Assembly: GCF_001953635.1 (NCBI RefSeq)
Contig: NZ_MEJH01000003.1
Coordinates: 1-64,000 of the forward strand
Origin: Alteromonas abrolhosensis
Lineage (GTDB): Bacteria; Pseudomonadota; Gammaproteobacteria; Enterobacterales; Alteromonadaceae
DNA: 64,000 bases
Direction of reading: 5' to 3'
Positions 50,773 through 60,035 of the stretch are shown here, piece by piece (position 1 is the stretch's first letter; each line of letters starts with the position of its first letter). Position numbers and translations under genes: made by a program. Under the pieces are notes generated by a model that was not told where the DNA came from, did not search any database, and saw only the letters and a list, made by a program, of their open reading frames with translations.

Positions 50773-51099
50773 TTAGCGTTTTGCAGTTAACACACTTGGG
50801 CTAGCATTAATGCGACGAGCAATTAGCTGGGCGTTTTTAGACGCATTGTGGGTAAGCGCAAAAGTGAGCATATCTTGTCCATTGCACATCAACCCCTCAT
50901 GAAGCGTGCGCATATTAAAACCCGATACTTTCACAGCGCGATGTAATTTTAATCGGCTGTCGCTTTTTACTGCTTCACATACTGCAATTAAGTTTTTTTC
51001 GATGTGCTTAGGGTATGGTGCGGCATTCGCAACTGTGGCAGTTAGCGACAAGGTCATTCCTAGTAAAGCAAATTGGGTAACACGGCGTGACATAAACAT
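50773..51099 (-). CDS. DUF3718 family small periplasmic protein
   Basis: A 108-residue exported protein: signal peptide (FALLGMTLSLTATVANAA) then two Cys (AVCEAVKS and GLMCNGQDML), probably disulfide-linked. LIAVCEAVKSDSRLKLHRAV and MCNGQDMLTFAL match DUF3718 as I recall it from Shewanella and Alteromonas. The ATG at 51099 is preferred because GAGGAAC lies just upstream; the open frame continues to 51159 with unrelated residues. Function unknown. Confidence 0.75.
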   Translation of the reverse strand: MFMSRRVTQFALLGMTLSLTATVANAAPYPKHIEKNLIAVCEAVKSDSRLKLHRAVKVSGFNMRTLHEGLMCNGQDMLTFALTHNASKNAQLIARRINASPSVLTAKR

Positions 51100-51411
51100 A
51101 ACAAGTTCCTCTGATAATATTTGGCAACGCGGTGACGACCTCTTTTGCCCCCGCACCATTAAATTAGTGAAACTTTGTAAAATTCACGCTATAAAAACGT
51201 TAAAGCACCGCTATTTGAGACGTTGCGATAAGTACACAAAAGCTAAGGTTTAATAATCGGTCTAAACTGTTATTAGTCGTGCTTAACACACACTTTGCAA
51301 CATTCTAAGAAATACACACAACGCAAAGTAGAAAATTATAAGCAGATAAATTTGCCAGCGAAGCTGTGCTGGCATAATTCTAATTTCTTAACACGAATTC
51401 AAGGATGAGCC
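51100..51411. other. Divergent intergenic region with a small hairpin
   Basis: AT-rich region holding the promoters of two divergent genes. A perfect TGCCAGC / GCTGGCA hairpin (51353-51374) lies about 40 bp before the permuted-papain gene and could be in its 5' UTR. No gene is seen. Confidence 0.5.
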
Positions 51412-52071
51412 ATGTTAGAACAACAGCAATACCATCTTATAAGAGAACAAATGCAGCCAGGCGATATCATTGCATTTGGCGGAAACAGCTTGTTTTCTCG
51501 CTGGACTAAACTCACTACACGCTCAGCGGTTACCCATGTGGCGATTGTTATGCAAACCAAAATGCGGGATGAAAATTCCAATCGATACTTTAATCAAGTG
51601 ATGGAGGCTACATCCTTTCGTGGGAAGCGAGGTGTTATGACCAATAGACTTAGTGAGCGTGTGGCATCTTATGACGGCGATATATGGTGGTTGCCATTGT
51701 CTAGTGCATCAAGAAGTATCTTTGAACAAAATAAAAAAGACTTCTTCAATTTCATGTTTGAACAAGACGGAAAGCCATACGACGTGCTGCAGCTATTCGG
51801 CTCTGCGGTAGACGCAATTGATGAACATCCCCTGTTTGGCAGCATTAGTTACAATCAAGAAGACTTTACCAGCTGGTTCTGTTCGGAACTGATTGCCGAG
51901 GGACTGGAAACTGCAGGCATAGTAAGTGGTGTTAATGCATCAGAAGTTACGCCAGTAGATATCTGTCGATTCAATATTTTCAAAAAGCGTTATGTTCAAC
52001 TTAAAGGAAAAGGGAGAGTGATTGGAGGGTTCAACTCGCTCAATGCAGATAACTGGGGCCAGATTGCCTAA
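51412..52071 (+). CDS. Permuted papain-fold (YiiX-like) hydrolase
   Basis: A 219-residue soluble protein. QPGDIIAFGGNSLFSRWTKLTT begins the fold, the expected catalytic His is in SAVTHVAIVMQ and the Cys in FTSWFCSELIAEGLE, the permuted order (His before Cys) of the YiiX/YaeF/NlpC-P60-like superfamily. Relatives act as amidases on peptides or lipids. No signal peptide, so it acts in the cytoplasm. AAGGA lies before the ATG. No partner gene. Confidence 0.82.
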   Translation: MLEQQQYHLIREQMQPGDIIAFGGNSLFSRWTKLTTRSAVTHVAIVMQTKMRDENSNRYFNQVMEATSFRGKRGVMTNRLSERVASYDGDIWWLPLSSASRSIFEQNKKDFFNFMFEQDGKPYDVLQLFGSAVDAIDEHPLFGSISYNQEDFTSWFCSELIAEGLETAGIVSGVNASEVTPVDICRFNIFKKRYVQLKGKGRVIGGFNSLNADNWGQIA

Positions 52072-52082
52072 CCCCATTCATT

Positions 52083-52122
52083 TAAAACGCACCTACTCGG
52101 ATAGGTAGTTAGGTGTGTTTTA
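52083..52122. terminator. Bidirectional terminator
   Basis: Stem AAAACGCACCTA / TAGGTGTGTTTT (52084-52095, 52110-52121, with G-T pairs), flanked by A and T, between convergent genes. Confidence 0.75.
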
Positions 52123-52449
52123 GAAAATACTGTCTTGGTGAATCTTAATAAACATGCTCGTACCAATTTTAGAGTAATCAATTTTGTACTCTTTCCCATT
52201 AAGGGTTTGTACGAACAATAGTGTTTTTTCGTCACCAAACACATCACTGGTGGTTACATCTACCAGTTCCATGTCCATCATCTTAGCATCGCGCTTATTT
52301 TCAGGCACTTTGCCTTCATATTGCTTAATACCTTTATAAGTAACAAGAATTGGCGGATGCTCATCACCATTGATCACCAATAGATCTAGTTTTCTTATTT
52401 TATGAATGATGGTATTTCGACCACTTGTAATGAAGGGTTTTTCAGTCAT
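52120..52449 (-). CDS. Uncharacterised small protein
   Basis: A 109-residue soluble protein with no signal peptide and no family I recognise. It is rich in charged residues and beta-prone segments (LDLLVINGDEHPPILVTYKG, then LLFVQTLNGKEYKIDYSKIG). GGAG lies seven bases before the ATG at 52449; an ATG at 52455 is less likely. It is a single gene between the hydrolase and the MbnH/MbnP pair. Confidence 0.6.
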   Translation of the reverse strand: MTEKPFITSGRNTIIHKIRKLDLLVINGDEHPPILVTYKGIKQYEGKVPENKRDAKMMDMELVDVTTSDVFGDEKTLLFVQTLNGKEYKIDYSKIGTSMFIKIHQDSIF

Positions 52450-52603
52450 TCTCATCTCCGCGACCGCTCACCTGCTTTATAGTTATTAACAACGAATGTA
52501 AGTGTTTGAGTTTATCACGATGTTAACAAACAGCACATAAGCATTTGGTTGATATATGTGTGCAAAGTATAAACATAAATTACATAAAATGAGCAATAAA
52601 TCG

Positions 52604-53734
52604 CTATTTTTTGCGTTTGGCGTGTGTTTTTACAAATTCCTCGTCGGTTAAACTTTGCAAAAATGCGACCAGCGCAGCCTTTTCTTCCTCTGTAATCGCA
52701 AAGCTTTTTATGAACGGACTGCGGTAAGGATTAGGGCTTTCAGCGACATTGCCACCTCGAGCATAAAACTCAATGACTTCTTCAAGCGTGGCAATGCTGC
52801 CATCATGCATATAGGGTGCAGTCAGGGCTATATTGCGTAAAGTAGGCGCTCTAAACTTCCCCATATCATCTTTATTGTGAGTAACGCTGTAAAGCCCGAT
52901 ATCCGATTCCGGATAACTGCCTTTCCCATCTTCATTATATAGCCCCGTGTTGTGAAACGGCTGCGCGGTAAAAGGTTGAAAGCTATGCTTTGATGATTGA
53001 GTGAAGTTCAGACCTCCGTGGCAGTGAAAGCACTCTGTGCGCTCTGAAAAAAACAGATTCAAACCTTCAAGCTGCTGGGGAGTTAATGCATCGTCATCTT
53101 GAGCGTAAGCATAGTTATCAAAAGCACTATTAAACGACACTAAACTTCTTACGTAGCTCGCGAGCGCCTTCACAATATTATTTAAATTGGGGGTATCATC
53201 ACCATAAGCCGCCTCAAATAGCGCTCGATATTCGCTTCCCTCAAAGCGCTTTAATATGCCCTTTTCATTTCCCGTTACGCCCATTTCCACTGGATGTTCG
53301 TTAAAAAGCGGAATCATTAACTGCTTTTCTATGCTTTCTAAATTGTTGTGTGCCCAAGTGAAGGATGCATTATAGGCCACGTTTACTAGCGCTAATGCGT
53401 TACGGTTTAGCGCATCTCCGTTCGCGCCTACTGAAACCGTCTTAGGTTCAGCGAAAGCATGCTCTGGGTCATGGCAGCTGCTACAAGATATCGTATTGTT
53501 TGCACTTAAGCCTTTATCAAAGAAAAGCTTCTCTCCCAACATTATGCTTTCTTCGGTCAGAGGATTGTCGGCCGGAACGGGTGGCGGTGGAATATTGTGA
53601 GGCAAATTCCAAGAGTATGGCGTGGGCGATTTACTGCAGGCACCTATCACCATAGTAAAACAGAAAACTACGCCAACCTGAAAAGCGAGTTGTGCTCGCT
53701 TTTCAGTGCGAAGTGAAAGCGAAGTTACTGCCAC
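52604..53734 (-). CDS. MbnH-type dihaem MauG-like peroxidase lipoprotein
   Basis: A 376-residue dihaem cytochrome c peroxidase-like protein, lipid-anchored (MVIGACSK). Two CXXCH haem sites: CSSCHDPEH (about 81-89) and CFHCHGG (about 241-247). TAPYMHDGSIATLEEVIEFYA is the third family block. Because the neighbour is MbnP-like, this is probably MbnH, which oxidises a Trp of MbnP to kynurenine to make its copper site, rather than a plain cytochrome c peroxidase. It starts at a GTG overlapping the mbnP-like stop. It needs the ccm system at 1.6-9.0 kb for haem attachment. Confidence 0.85.
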   Translation of the reverse strand: MAVTSLSLRTEKRAQLAFQVGVVFCFTMVIGACSKSPTPYSWNLPHNIPPPPVPADNPLTEESIMLGEKLFFDKGLSANNTISCSSCHDPEHAFAEPKTVSVGANGDALNRNALALVNVAYNASFTWAHNNLESIEKQLMIPLFNEHPVEMGVTGNEKGILKRFEGSEYRALFEAAYGDDTPNLNNIVKALASYVRSLVSFNSAFDNYAYAQDDDALTPQQLEGLNLFFSERTECFHCHGGLNFTQSSKHSFQPFTAQPFHNTGLYNEDGKGSYPESDIGLYSVTHNKDDMGKFRAPTLRNIALTAPYMHDGSIATLEEVIEFYARGGNVAESPNPYRSPFIKSFAITEEEKAALVAFLQSLTDEEFVKTHAKRKK

Positions 53735-54534
53735 TTAATCCACGGCCTATGTACTAAATTCTGAATAAGCTTTTTACAGGGTTCAACTTCAGGTGACTCA
53801 AACATGCAGCTTGGAGCTTCGTTTATATTAACTTGCGCGACAATGTTAGACACCGACACTTCCAGATCTAAATCGGTATCAAGTTGCGTCATTGGTAAAA
53901 TAAATTCCACACGGTTAGTCAAAGCACAAGATTTTTCAGGAGCTCTTACCGCTGATTCAGAGTCGCACCCCACGCTACCTAAATGATAAGACCATTTGCG
54001 TGTTTCTTCTGAGCCTTTAGACACATCCAGTCTCAAAAACTTGTGACCGTTTTGCCAGCTCCAAAACATAGAACTGTCGTTCAATGGTGAAGGCTGCGCT
54101 AGCGGGTTAGCGTGATTATCTTCAAAGGGCAGCCCCATAGTAAAGCGCAGGTTGGTAGACAGCTTTAATAGCTCTTCTGATACATCCAACACAATTTTAC
54201 TATTGGCATCTTCTGGATTATTGCACTTGTTGTGAAACTTCAGTAACGCTACGTTTGGCGTCTGCCACTGTGTTTGCTTAAACTTAACCCGCTGCCATTT
54301 CCCATCAATCCGTAATTCTGGCTTGCTAAGGTAAAAGCCAAAATAATCAATATTCCAACGCTGTTGCCCAATGCTCATTATCATCGGGCAAGCACCTGTA
54401 TCGACTCCAACCAACTTGAACGGGATTTCACCTGGCTCCCGTCCTTTGAGATTTATTACGTCACATCCAGCTAAAGACACTAAGGCGGCTAAGAGTAACG
54501 AAGGCATGACACTCATGCGAAAAGGCATTTTCAT
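53725..54534 (-). CDS. MbnP-like metal-binding lipoprotein (metallo-mystery pair)
   Basis: A 269-residue lipoprotein (lipobox SLAGC near residue 23). Family marks are FTMGLPFEDNHANPLAQPSP, SSMFWSWQNGHKFLRLDV, and paired cysteines (GACPM, NKCN, VGCDSE, KSCAL, SCMF, PCKKL). MbnP binds copper after MbnH-dependent modification of a Trp; the Trp-rich FWSWQ segment is the recognisable region. In methanotrophs the pair lies in methanobactin operons; here, with no methanobactin genes, it is one of the wider metallo-mystery pairs of unknown role, perhaps in copper handling. Translationally coupled to the dihaem partner. Confidence 0.85.
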   Translation of the reverse strand: MKMPFRMSVMPSLLLAALVSLAGCDVINLKGREPGEIPFKLVGVDTGACPMIMSIGQQRWNIDYFGFYLSKPELRIDGKWQRVKFKQTQWQTPNVALLKFHNKCNNPEDANSKIVLDVSEELLKLSTNLRFTMGLPFEDNHANPLAQPSPLNDSSMFWSWQNGHKFLRLDVSKGSEETRKWSYHLGSVGCDSESAVRAPEKSCALTNRVEFILPMTQLDTDLDLEVSVSNIVAQVNINEAPSCMFESPEVEPCKKLIQNLVHRPWIKWQ

Positions 54535-54617
54535 TTACTTATGTACTTCCTTTGGATATCTGGTAGTTTTTTATACAAACCACTATTTTATATTTTTACA
54601 CTTGCACGGACGACAAG

Positions 54618-57347
54618 ATGAAAACATTACCATTAACGCTCATAGTGCTGCTTTTTGCATTTATGAGTCAAGGTGCTCTGGCACACACCGACCACGACAA
54701 AGCGCGATTCGTTGCCGAAGATGGCGTGGATGCAGGCAAGTGTGACAACCGTTTCAGACCGTGTAAAACACTAACCTATGCCGCGCGACAGGCCAATAAA
54801 GGCGACAAGATTCTGGTTGCAGAAGGTCAGTATCATTTCGACAACGCTCAACATGCACAAGTTCTAAACGACAGCCTTTTACCCGTATTAGGGGGCTTTT
54901 CCCGAAAAGATCATTACCAGGCGCAAAAGCCAGCGTTGCATAAAACCACATTGATTAACGTACCTGCGTATTTATCAGAAGCGCTTTATGAAAAAGGTTT
55001 CGACAGTATTGCTGACGGGAAGGCCGCGACTTCGCTTGAAACTCAGGCATCATCGCACATGGTATTGAGTACCGAAGTCAGTGCAAATGAGACATGCACA
55101 AATGGGACGGCCGCCGACTTCCCATGCAGCAATATCGATTTACTCTCTCACGTGCCTGTTAACGTATTATCGTCGGTCTCAAATGGTGCTAATGATATTT
55201 GGGGGCACGTTGATTTAAACAACCGCCGGGAATACGCCATTATCGGTATGCAGGCGAGCATTGCAGTTGTAGATGTAACAGAGCCAGCAGCGCCTGTAGT
55301 AGTAGGTGAAATTACAGGGCAAAGTACGACATGGCGCGACATAAAAGTTTATCAGTACTTCGATAGTGCGGCAGGGCGTTTTAAAGCGTACGCCTATGCC
55401 AGCGCCGACAGCGTGACCGAAGGGTTTACTATCATAAACCTTAACGACCTTCCCAATAGCATTAGTTTAACGAAGCGCAACACTGACAATAACCGTGCGC
55501 ACAATATTTACATCTCTAACGTAGATTACACCCTTAATACCCCATTGAATGACGCAGTGCCTCAATTGCATTTGGTTGGACAAGACAGTAACGGCGGCGC
55601 CTTTCGTTCATACGCGCTCACTTCCCCACAAACACCAACGGCATCTTACATACCTAGCGGTCTCACACGTGCCGACTATACGCACGATGCATCATCTATG
55701 CGCGTTACCGACGCAAGAGCGCAAACTGACTGTGTGAATGCCACTTCGGCTGGGTGTACGGTAATGCTCGATTTTAATGAAGATGCAATGCGCCTTTGGG
55801 ATCACACGAACACAAACAGTGCCACTGAACTAAGTCGTGTAAGTTACAACGAAGTTGCCTATACCCACAGCGGTTGGTTTAGCGAAGACAAGCAGTACGC
55901 CTTTGTACACGATGAATTGGACGAGAGGAATTTCAGCTTAAATACCCGGGTTATGATTTTTGATATTTCATCACTCTCAACACCTGTGCTCGCCAGCATT
56001 TGGACCAGTGATAACGGCACTATCGATCACAACGGCTACGTGAGAGGAAACCGCTATTATATGTCTAACTATGAGCGTGGCTTAACGGTATTAGACATTT
56101 CAGACCCTACTGCACCTGTGGAAGCAGGCTTTTTCGACACCTACCCTGCTTTTAACAGCACCAACTTTAATGGTGCGTGGGGCGTCTACCCGTTTCTACC
56201 TAGCGGTAATATTTTGGTTAGTGATATTCAGCGCGGTTTGTTTGTATTAAAAGACAATACTTTAAGCGCAACAACAGTCGCGGCCTTCTCTCAGGCTAAT
56301 TATGAAACGGATGCTGATACAACCTTAAGCCTTCCTGTTAATAAGACAGGTACCGGGGCTATGACAGTTGCGTATGAAGTAATAGCGGGTTCAGCCACCA
56401 GCAGTGATGTAATGTTAGCGTCTGGAGAACTCAGTTGGGGGGCATCTGAAACACAGGCTAAAAACATCACGTTAAGCGTAAGTGCTAATGAAGATACCGA
56501 AAGCAATGAGGTATTTTTCGTCAGACTATTTAACCCGCAAGGAGGAGGTATCGCCTCTGGTAGCAGTTATGCTCAAGTCACGATTAACGGTGCTGCCCAA
56601 CAAGGAAAAATTGAATTAAGCGCTGGCGAGCTCGCTGTTTTAGAGACCGACTCTGAATTTGCATTAAACATTGTTCGCCAAGGAGGAAGTGAAGGCGAAG
56701 TAAGTGTGAATTATTCACTGGAAAGCGGGACAGCAGTGAGCGATGAAGACTTTGTCAGCCAAAGCGGCACGCTAACTTGGAGCGACGGCGATACCAGTTC
56801 GAAGACCGTAAATATAGCGCTTATTAACGATACTAACGAAGAAGACAACGAACAATTCCGTTTAGTGCTTGCTTCACAAGACACCAATTTTCTAGGTGGT
56901 GTGGTAGAAACGCTGATTACAATAAAAGACGATGAGAGCAATCAGGCCCCTGTGGTAAACGCAGGAACAGATGTTGAAACCGATGTAAGAGCCAGCGTTG
57001 AATTAACCGGGAGCGCCCAAGACCCCGAAGGGGCTTTAACAAGCGTAGTATGGACGCAAACCGCTGGCGACACGGTTACCATCAGGAATGCAGATACATT
57101 GACTATGTCTTTTACTGCCCCATCATCACAAAGCACTTTAACCTTTTCGTTAACCGCAACAGATGAGTTTGGAGTTAGCACCAGCGATACCGTTACGGTT
57201 ACCGTAAACGAAAGTGTAGTGAGCTTGCCAACGGATACTAATTCAAATAGCTCTGGTGGAGGCGGTTCTACGACTCTGTTAACCATGTTGGGTTTGGTAT
57301 TAGCGCTTGGATGGCGCCGTGTTAAATTGCCGAACAAGGCACATTAA
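54618..57347 (+). CDS. Choice-of-anchor B surface protein with Calx-beta and Ig-like domains
   Basis: A 909-residue exported protein. Signal peptide (TLIVLLFAFMSQGALA), then a Cys-bearing segment, then the choice-of-anchor B domain (about 170-545: IDLLSHVPVNVLSSVSNGAN, DIWGHVDLNNRREYAIIG, TTWRDIKVYQYF, HNGYVRGNRYYMSNYERG), two Calx-beta repeats (about 555-770) and a PKD-like domain (about 775-870). The end, SSGGGGSTTLLTMLGLVLAL then GWRR, is a GlyGly-CTERM-type sorting signal cut by rhombosortase. It is divergent from the MbnP/MbnH pair. Surface binding or metal role is inference. Confidence 0.85.
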   Translation: MKTLPLTLIVLLFAFMSQGALAHTDHDKARFVAEDGVDAGKCDNRFRPCKTLTYAARQANKGDKILVAEGQYHFDNAQHAQVLNDSLLPVLGGFSRKDHYQAQKPALHKTTLINVPAYLSEALYEKGFDSIADGKAATSLETQASSHMVLSTEVSANETCTNGTAADFPCSNIDLLSHVPVNVLSSVSNGANDIWGHVDLNNRREYAIIGMQASIAVVDVTEPAAPVVVGEITGQSTTWRDIKVYQYFDSAAGRFKAYAYASADSVTEGFTIINLNDLPNSISLTKRNTDNNRAHNIYISNVDYTLNTPLNDAVPQLHLVGQDSNGGAFRSYALTSPQTPTASYIPSGLTRADYTHDASSMRVTDARAQTDCVNATSAGCTVMLDFNEDAMRLWDHTNTNSATELSRVSYNEVAYTHSGWFSEDKQYAFVHDELDERNFSLNTRVMIFDISSLSTPVLASIWTSDNGTIDHNGYVRGNRYYMSNYERGLTVLDISDPTAPVEAGFFDTYPAFNSTNFNGAWGVYPFLPSGNILVSDIQRGLFVLKDNTLSATTVAAFSQANYETDADTTLSLPVNKTGTGAMTVAYEVIAGSATSSDVMLASGELSWGASETQAKNITLSVSANEDTESNEVFFVRLFNPQGGGIASGSSYAQVTINGAAQQGKIELSAGELAVLETDSEFALNIVRQGGSEGEVSVNYSLESGTAVSDEDFVSQSGTLTWSDGDTSSKTVNIALINDTNEEDNEQFRLVLASQDTNFLGGVVETLITIKDDESNQAPVVNAGTDVETDVRASVELTGSAQDPEGALTSVVWTQTAGDTVTIRNADTLTMSFTAPSSQSTLTFSLTATDEFGVSTSDTVTVTVNESVVSLPTDTNSNSSGGGGSTTLLTMLGLVLALGWRRVKLPNKAH

Positions 57348-57497
57348 CTACAGCTTAGTGAACAAAAATAAAGCAAACAAATCACAAAGCCACCAGCGAG
57401 GCGTGACAAGGCAAATAAAACTGCTTATACTTGCGCTCGCTTGTGGTTGTTATGCATAGCAATTTGCATTAAAAAACTGCACAGCACGTCTCAAAAT

Positions 57498-57574
57498 GGC
57501 CCCATAGCTCAGTTGGTTAGAGCATCCGACTCATAATCGGCAGGTCCCCTGTTCAAGTCAGGGTGGGGCCACCA
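57498..57574 (+). tRNA. tRNA-Ile2 (anticodon CAU, lysidine-modified)
   Basis: A complete 77-nt tRNA with encoded CCA. Acceptor GGCCCCA / TGGGGCC, D-arm TAGCTCAGTTGGTTAGAGCA, anticodon arm CCGA-CTCATAA-TCGG, T-arm CCCTG-TTCAAGT-CAGGG. The CAT anticodon could mean Met, but the GGCCCC acceptor end and arms resemble E. coli ileX rather than either tRNA-Met, so TilS should modify it to read AUA. Its 3' end is the likely integration site of the island that follows. Confidence 0.9.
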
Positions 57575-57823
57575 TTTTTCCTACGCTTCAACGATAGTTA
57601 TTACTAACCTGATTTGGTTGGTGCTACCTCTGTGCTACTATAAGCAACATAACACATAGGATTATTAAGTTCCCGATAAAAAAGCTTAAACCAGCTCAGG
57701 TCTGATGCTTCTTGCTACCTAAAGATTTTTTACCTTGAATATTAATACTTAATACTACTGTAGTTGTCCATTGGGTAGCACGAAGATTCTTAAACAGTTA
57801 CACCGTTTTCGATTTTTAGAGGT

Positions 57824-58288
57824 TTATTTCATTTCAATCAAAGGCCAAATGCTTTTTCCCACCTTTTTCGCTGCCCATACTTTTTCTCTTCCGACGATAA
57901 TTACAACCATTGGTTCAGGTGCCAAAAGATGCTTCCCCCAGCTATTTAGGTCTCGATGGGAAGGAGTCGGGTAATCCTCTGGGTGTGTGTGCCATTCCCC
58001 CAAGTATTGGAGTGTTCCTGCAGAACGGCTATGTGCCTCATTAACCACCAGTTGGTGGTGAGGGCCAAGCCTATTAACAGCGAATCGACTCTGCACATCG
58101 CCATTTCCAGGCTCTGAGACCTCTTTAATTACTAAATGTTTGCCTCTTCGTTCTCCGATTAGAACACCAGCAGCCTCTTTATTGAATATACAACTTTGGC
58201 GATATGATAATAAAGTTTTGTGGGCGTTAGTCATGACTACTACTAGATGATCGTTCTCATCTTTAAATGTAAGTTCAGCAGCGACCAT
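57824..58288 (-). CDS. cap3: CBASS Cap3, JAB/JAMM deconjugating protease
   Basis: Cap3 removes the cyclase from targets to which Cap2 has attached it. The 154-residue protein has the JAMM zinc site: Glu38 in NKEAAGVLIGERR and GEWHTHPEDYPTPSHRD (His100, His102, Ser110, Asp113), all intact. The ATG at 58288 is chosen because GGAA lies upstream and the 14-bp overlap with cap2 is natural for this operon; an ATG at 58351 is further in frame. Last gene of the CBASS operon, corresponding to VC0181 beside dncV in V. cholerae VSP-1. Confidence 0.9.
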   Translation of the reverse strand: MVAAELTFKDENDHLVVVMTNAHKTLLSYRQSCIFNKEAAGVLIGERRGKHLVIKEVSEPGNGDVQSRFAVNRLGPHHQLVVNEAHSRSAGTLQYLGEWHTHPEDYPTPSHRDLNSWGKHLLAPEPMVVIIVGREKVWAAKKVGKSIWPLIEMK

Positions 58289-60029
58289 GACAAATTCCAC
58301 AATTATTTTGCCTTCGCTGGATTTTTGGTTTACGTGATTTACTCCCATCAAACATGTGTTCGCAGTAAGTCCAAGGCAACTTTTCTTCTAAGGTATAAAG
58401 CGCAGCTTCTTGAATCATACTTGCTGTAATTGTACTAACAGCAGCATCATAGGGCGTGTAAGTACTCCCACAACTAACCCTTTTCTCAGCTGATTGATCG
58501 ATTCCTTCAAACCGTGTGTCCACACCATTCTGGTAGAGCATTGGTTCGGCTAGCATGCATCCGAAACAGCAACTACCGTTGTCAATAAGTACTTTTGAAG
58601 CTCTTCCGTTACCATCATTAAAGCCATGAATAACAACTGGTCGATCCTCTAATGACAAGGAGCGTACCGTTGATGAAATGCGCTTAGATACTGGGGGTCT
58701 GCCTGTAGCGTCAATAATCACATCGTATTTTTTTAAGGTTTCTGTGGTTATCGGAAATCGCCTGTTTATGCCTACAATCTTACATTCCTGATGAATAGAA
58801 GATTGGAGATGGTCAGTCATCGCTAAGGCTTTGTTTTCTCCAAAATAGGAACTTGGAAGAGGATGGCGACCAAAATTATGCGGTTTATAATCATCATCAT
58901 CGTAAATATGTAAGTAACCATTCCCGCATCCTGCCCCCGACCTCAAAATTAAACTAGCTACATAACCACCAATAGTGCCGCAACCAATAAGCGCAATTCG
59001 TCTAGAACCGAGATCACCAACTTTAGGACGAGATGAATTTCGACTCATGAGCGTTTCTTTATCAGCCCTAATGACTCCAACGCGAATGAACTCTTTAAAT
59101 GAGTTTTTACCTGATAAGCTATTTGCTAAATTTCCATGGTTACGTTTTCTTTGACCTTTCCTACGGGTATACCGCTTCAATTCTGTTGCATGGTTATTTA
59201 GTTCAACATACAGGCCTATAATATCCTGCCCAAAAACATCAAACAGCAAGACCCGCCGCTTGACTGGGTTATTTGCAAAATTATCTAACAAGCGAGTTTT
59301 GCCTGCGGGGTCTACTTTGCTAAGCCACTCGAGGAAGTTTTTAAAATCTTTAGGAGGCCAGGTAATCCCGCCTAAACTTGTAGGCTTAATACGAAAATAA
59401 AACGTAGGAAAACTTTTAATTCTGTCGACATCTAAGTTCCTTTGCGCTGACCATTTAACACTCTCTTCGTATTGCCCTCCTGAGCATACAACCCACTCCT
59501 CTGACTTCCCATTATGTGCGGATTTAGCACGCGCTATATAACACTGAAGTTTATCGTTTTGGGGAGTGGAAAGGAGGTACATTGTTTTTTGAGGGCACCA
59601 GTAGGAAGCAAATTCTCCCTCTATTTCATTGTCGTAAGGAACTCCTCTTTCCGCCGAAGACACTGCATCCTCTAACGTATTTTGGATCTGCTCATCAATC
59701 GCTGAGTAGGTCGAGGGTAAATCATTTGGATCCCAATCAGCTTCTTTCTGTTCGACATAGCATAAATACCCTCCTAAATTAATATGGGGTAAAAGACACC
59801 CTTGATACTTTTCAGGTCGACGAATAATAAACGCTGAAGGCAACTCCGTATAAGGATCATCCTGAAAACTCAATGCTACTTTAAAAGCCCCTTCTGTTGT
59901 TACATACTCCTTAACATAGAAGCCGCTGGCTTGATCAACCAGCGTAATCGATGCATCTCTAGGGATATTCCTAACCAGTAGGTAATGAAAACCAAAACCC
60001 AATAAAATTTGATGTAACTGCTCGAACAC
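58275..60029 (-). CDS. cap2: CBASS Cap2, E2-E1 fusion conjugating enzyme
   Basis: Cap2 is an E1-E2-like enzyme that attaches the CD-NTase C-terminus to targets, priming it for cGAMP synthesis. The 584-residue protein has an N-terminal E2-like domain with likely active Cys90 (HINLGGYLCYVEQKEADWD), a linker, and a ThiF-like adenylation domain (RRIALIGCGTIGGYVASLIL, GCGTIGG at 349-355; HIYDDDDYKPHNFGRHPL; IIDATGRPPVSKR). The likely E1 Cys is 520 in KRVSCGSTYTPYD. It starts at a GTG 6 bp after the cyclase. It corresponds to VC0180. Confidence 0.92.
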   Translation of the reverse strand: MFEQLHQILLGFGFHYLLVRNIPRDASITLVDQASGFYVKEYVTTEGAFKVALSFQDDPYTELPSAFIIRRPEKYQGCLLPHINLGGYLCYVEQKEADWDPNDLPSTYSAIDEQIQNTLEDAVSSAERGVPYDNEIEGEFASYWCPQKTMYLLSTPQNDKLQCYIARAKSAHNGKSEEWVVCSGGQYEESVKWSAQRNLDVDRIKSFPTFYFRIKPTSLGGITWPPKDFKNFLEWLSKVDPAGKTRLLDNFANNPVKRRVLLFDVFGQDIIGLYVELNNHATELKRYTRRKGQRKRNHGNLANSLSGKNSFKEFIRVGVIRADKETLMSRNSSRPKVGDLGSRRIALIGCGTIGGYVASLILRSGAGCGNGYLHIYDDDDYKPHNFGRHPLPSSYFGENKALAMTDHLQSSIHQECKIVGINRRFPITTETLKKYDVIIDATGRPPVSKRISSTVRSLSLEDRPVVIHGFNDGNGRASKVLIDNGSCCFGCMLAEPMLYQNGVDTRFEGIDQSAEKRVSCGSTYTPYDAAVSTITASMIQEAALYTLEEKLPWTYCEHMFDGSKSRKPKIQRRQNNCGICHGRC

Positions 60030-60035
60030 GTATTG

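Noticed and set aside
52604-53734. Plain cytochrome c peroxidase
   Set aside because: The overlapping MbnP-like neighbour makes the MbnH role more likely.
57498-57574. tRNA-Met from the CAT anticodon
   Set aside because: The acceptor end and arms resemble tRNA-Ile2 (ileX); CAT would be lysidine-modified.
57587-57700. Minus-strand open stretch ending next to the tRNA (...CYVAYSSTEVAPTKSG, stop)
   Set aside because: It could be the tail of a decayed integrase, but at about 35 codons with no motif it cannot be told from chance.
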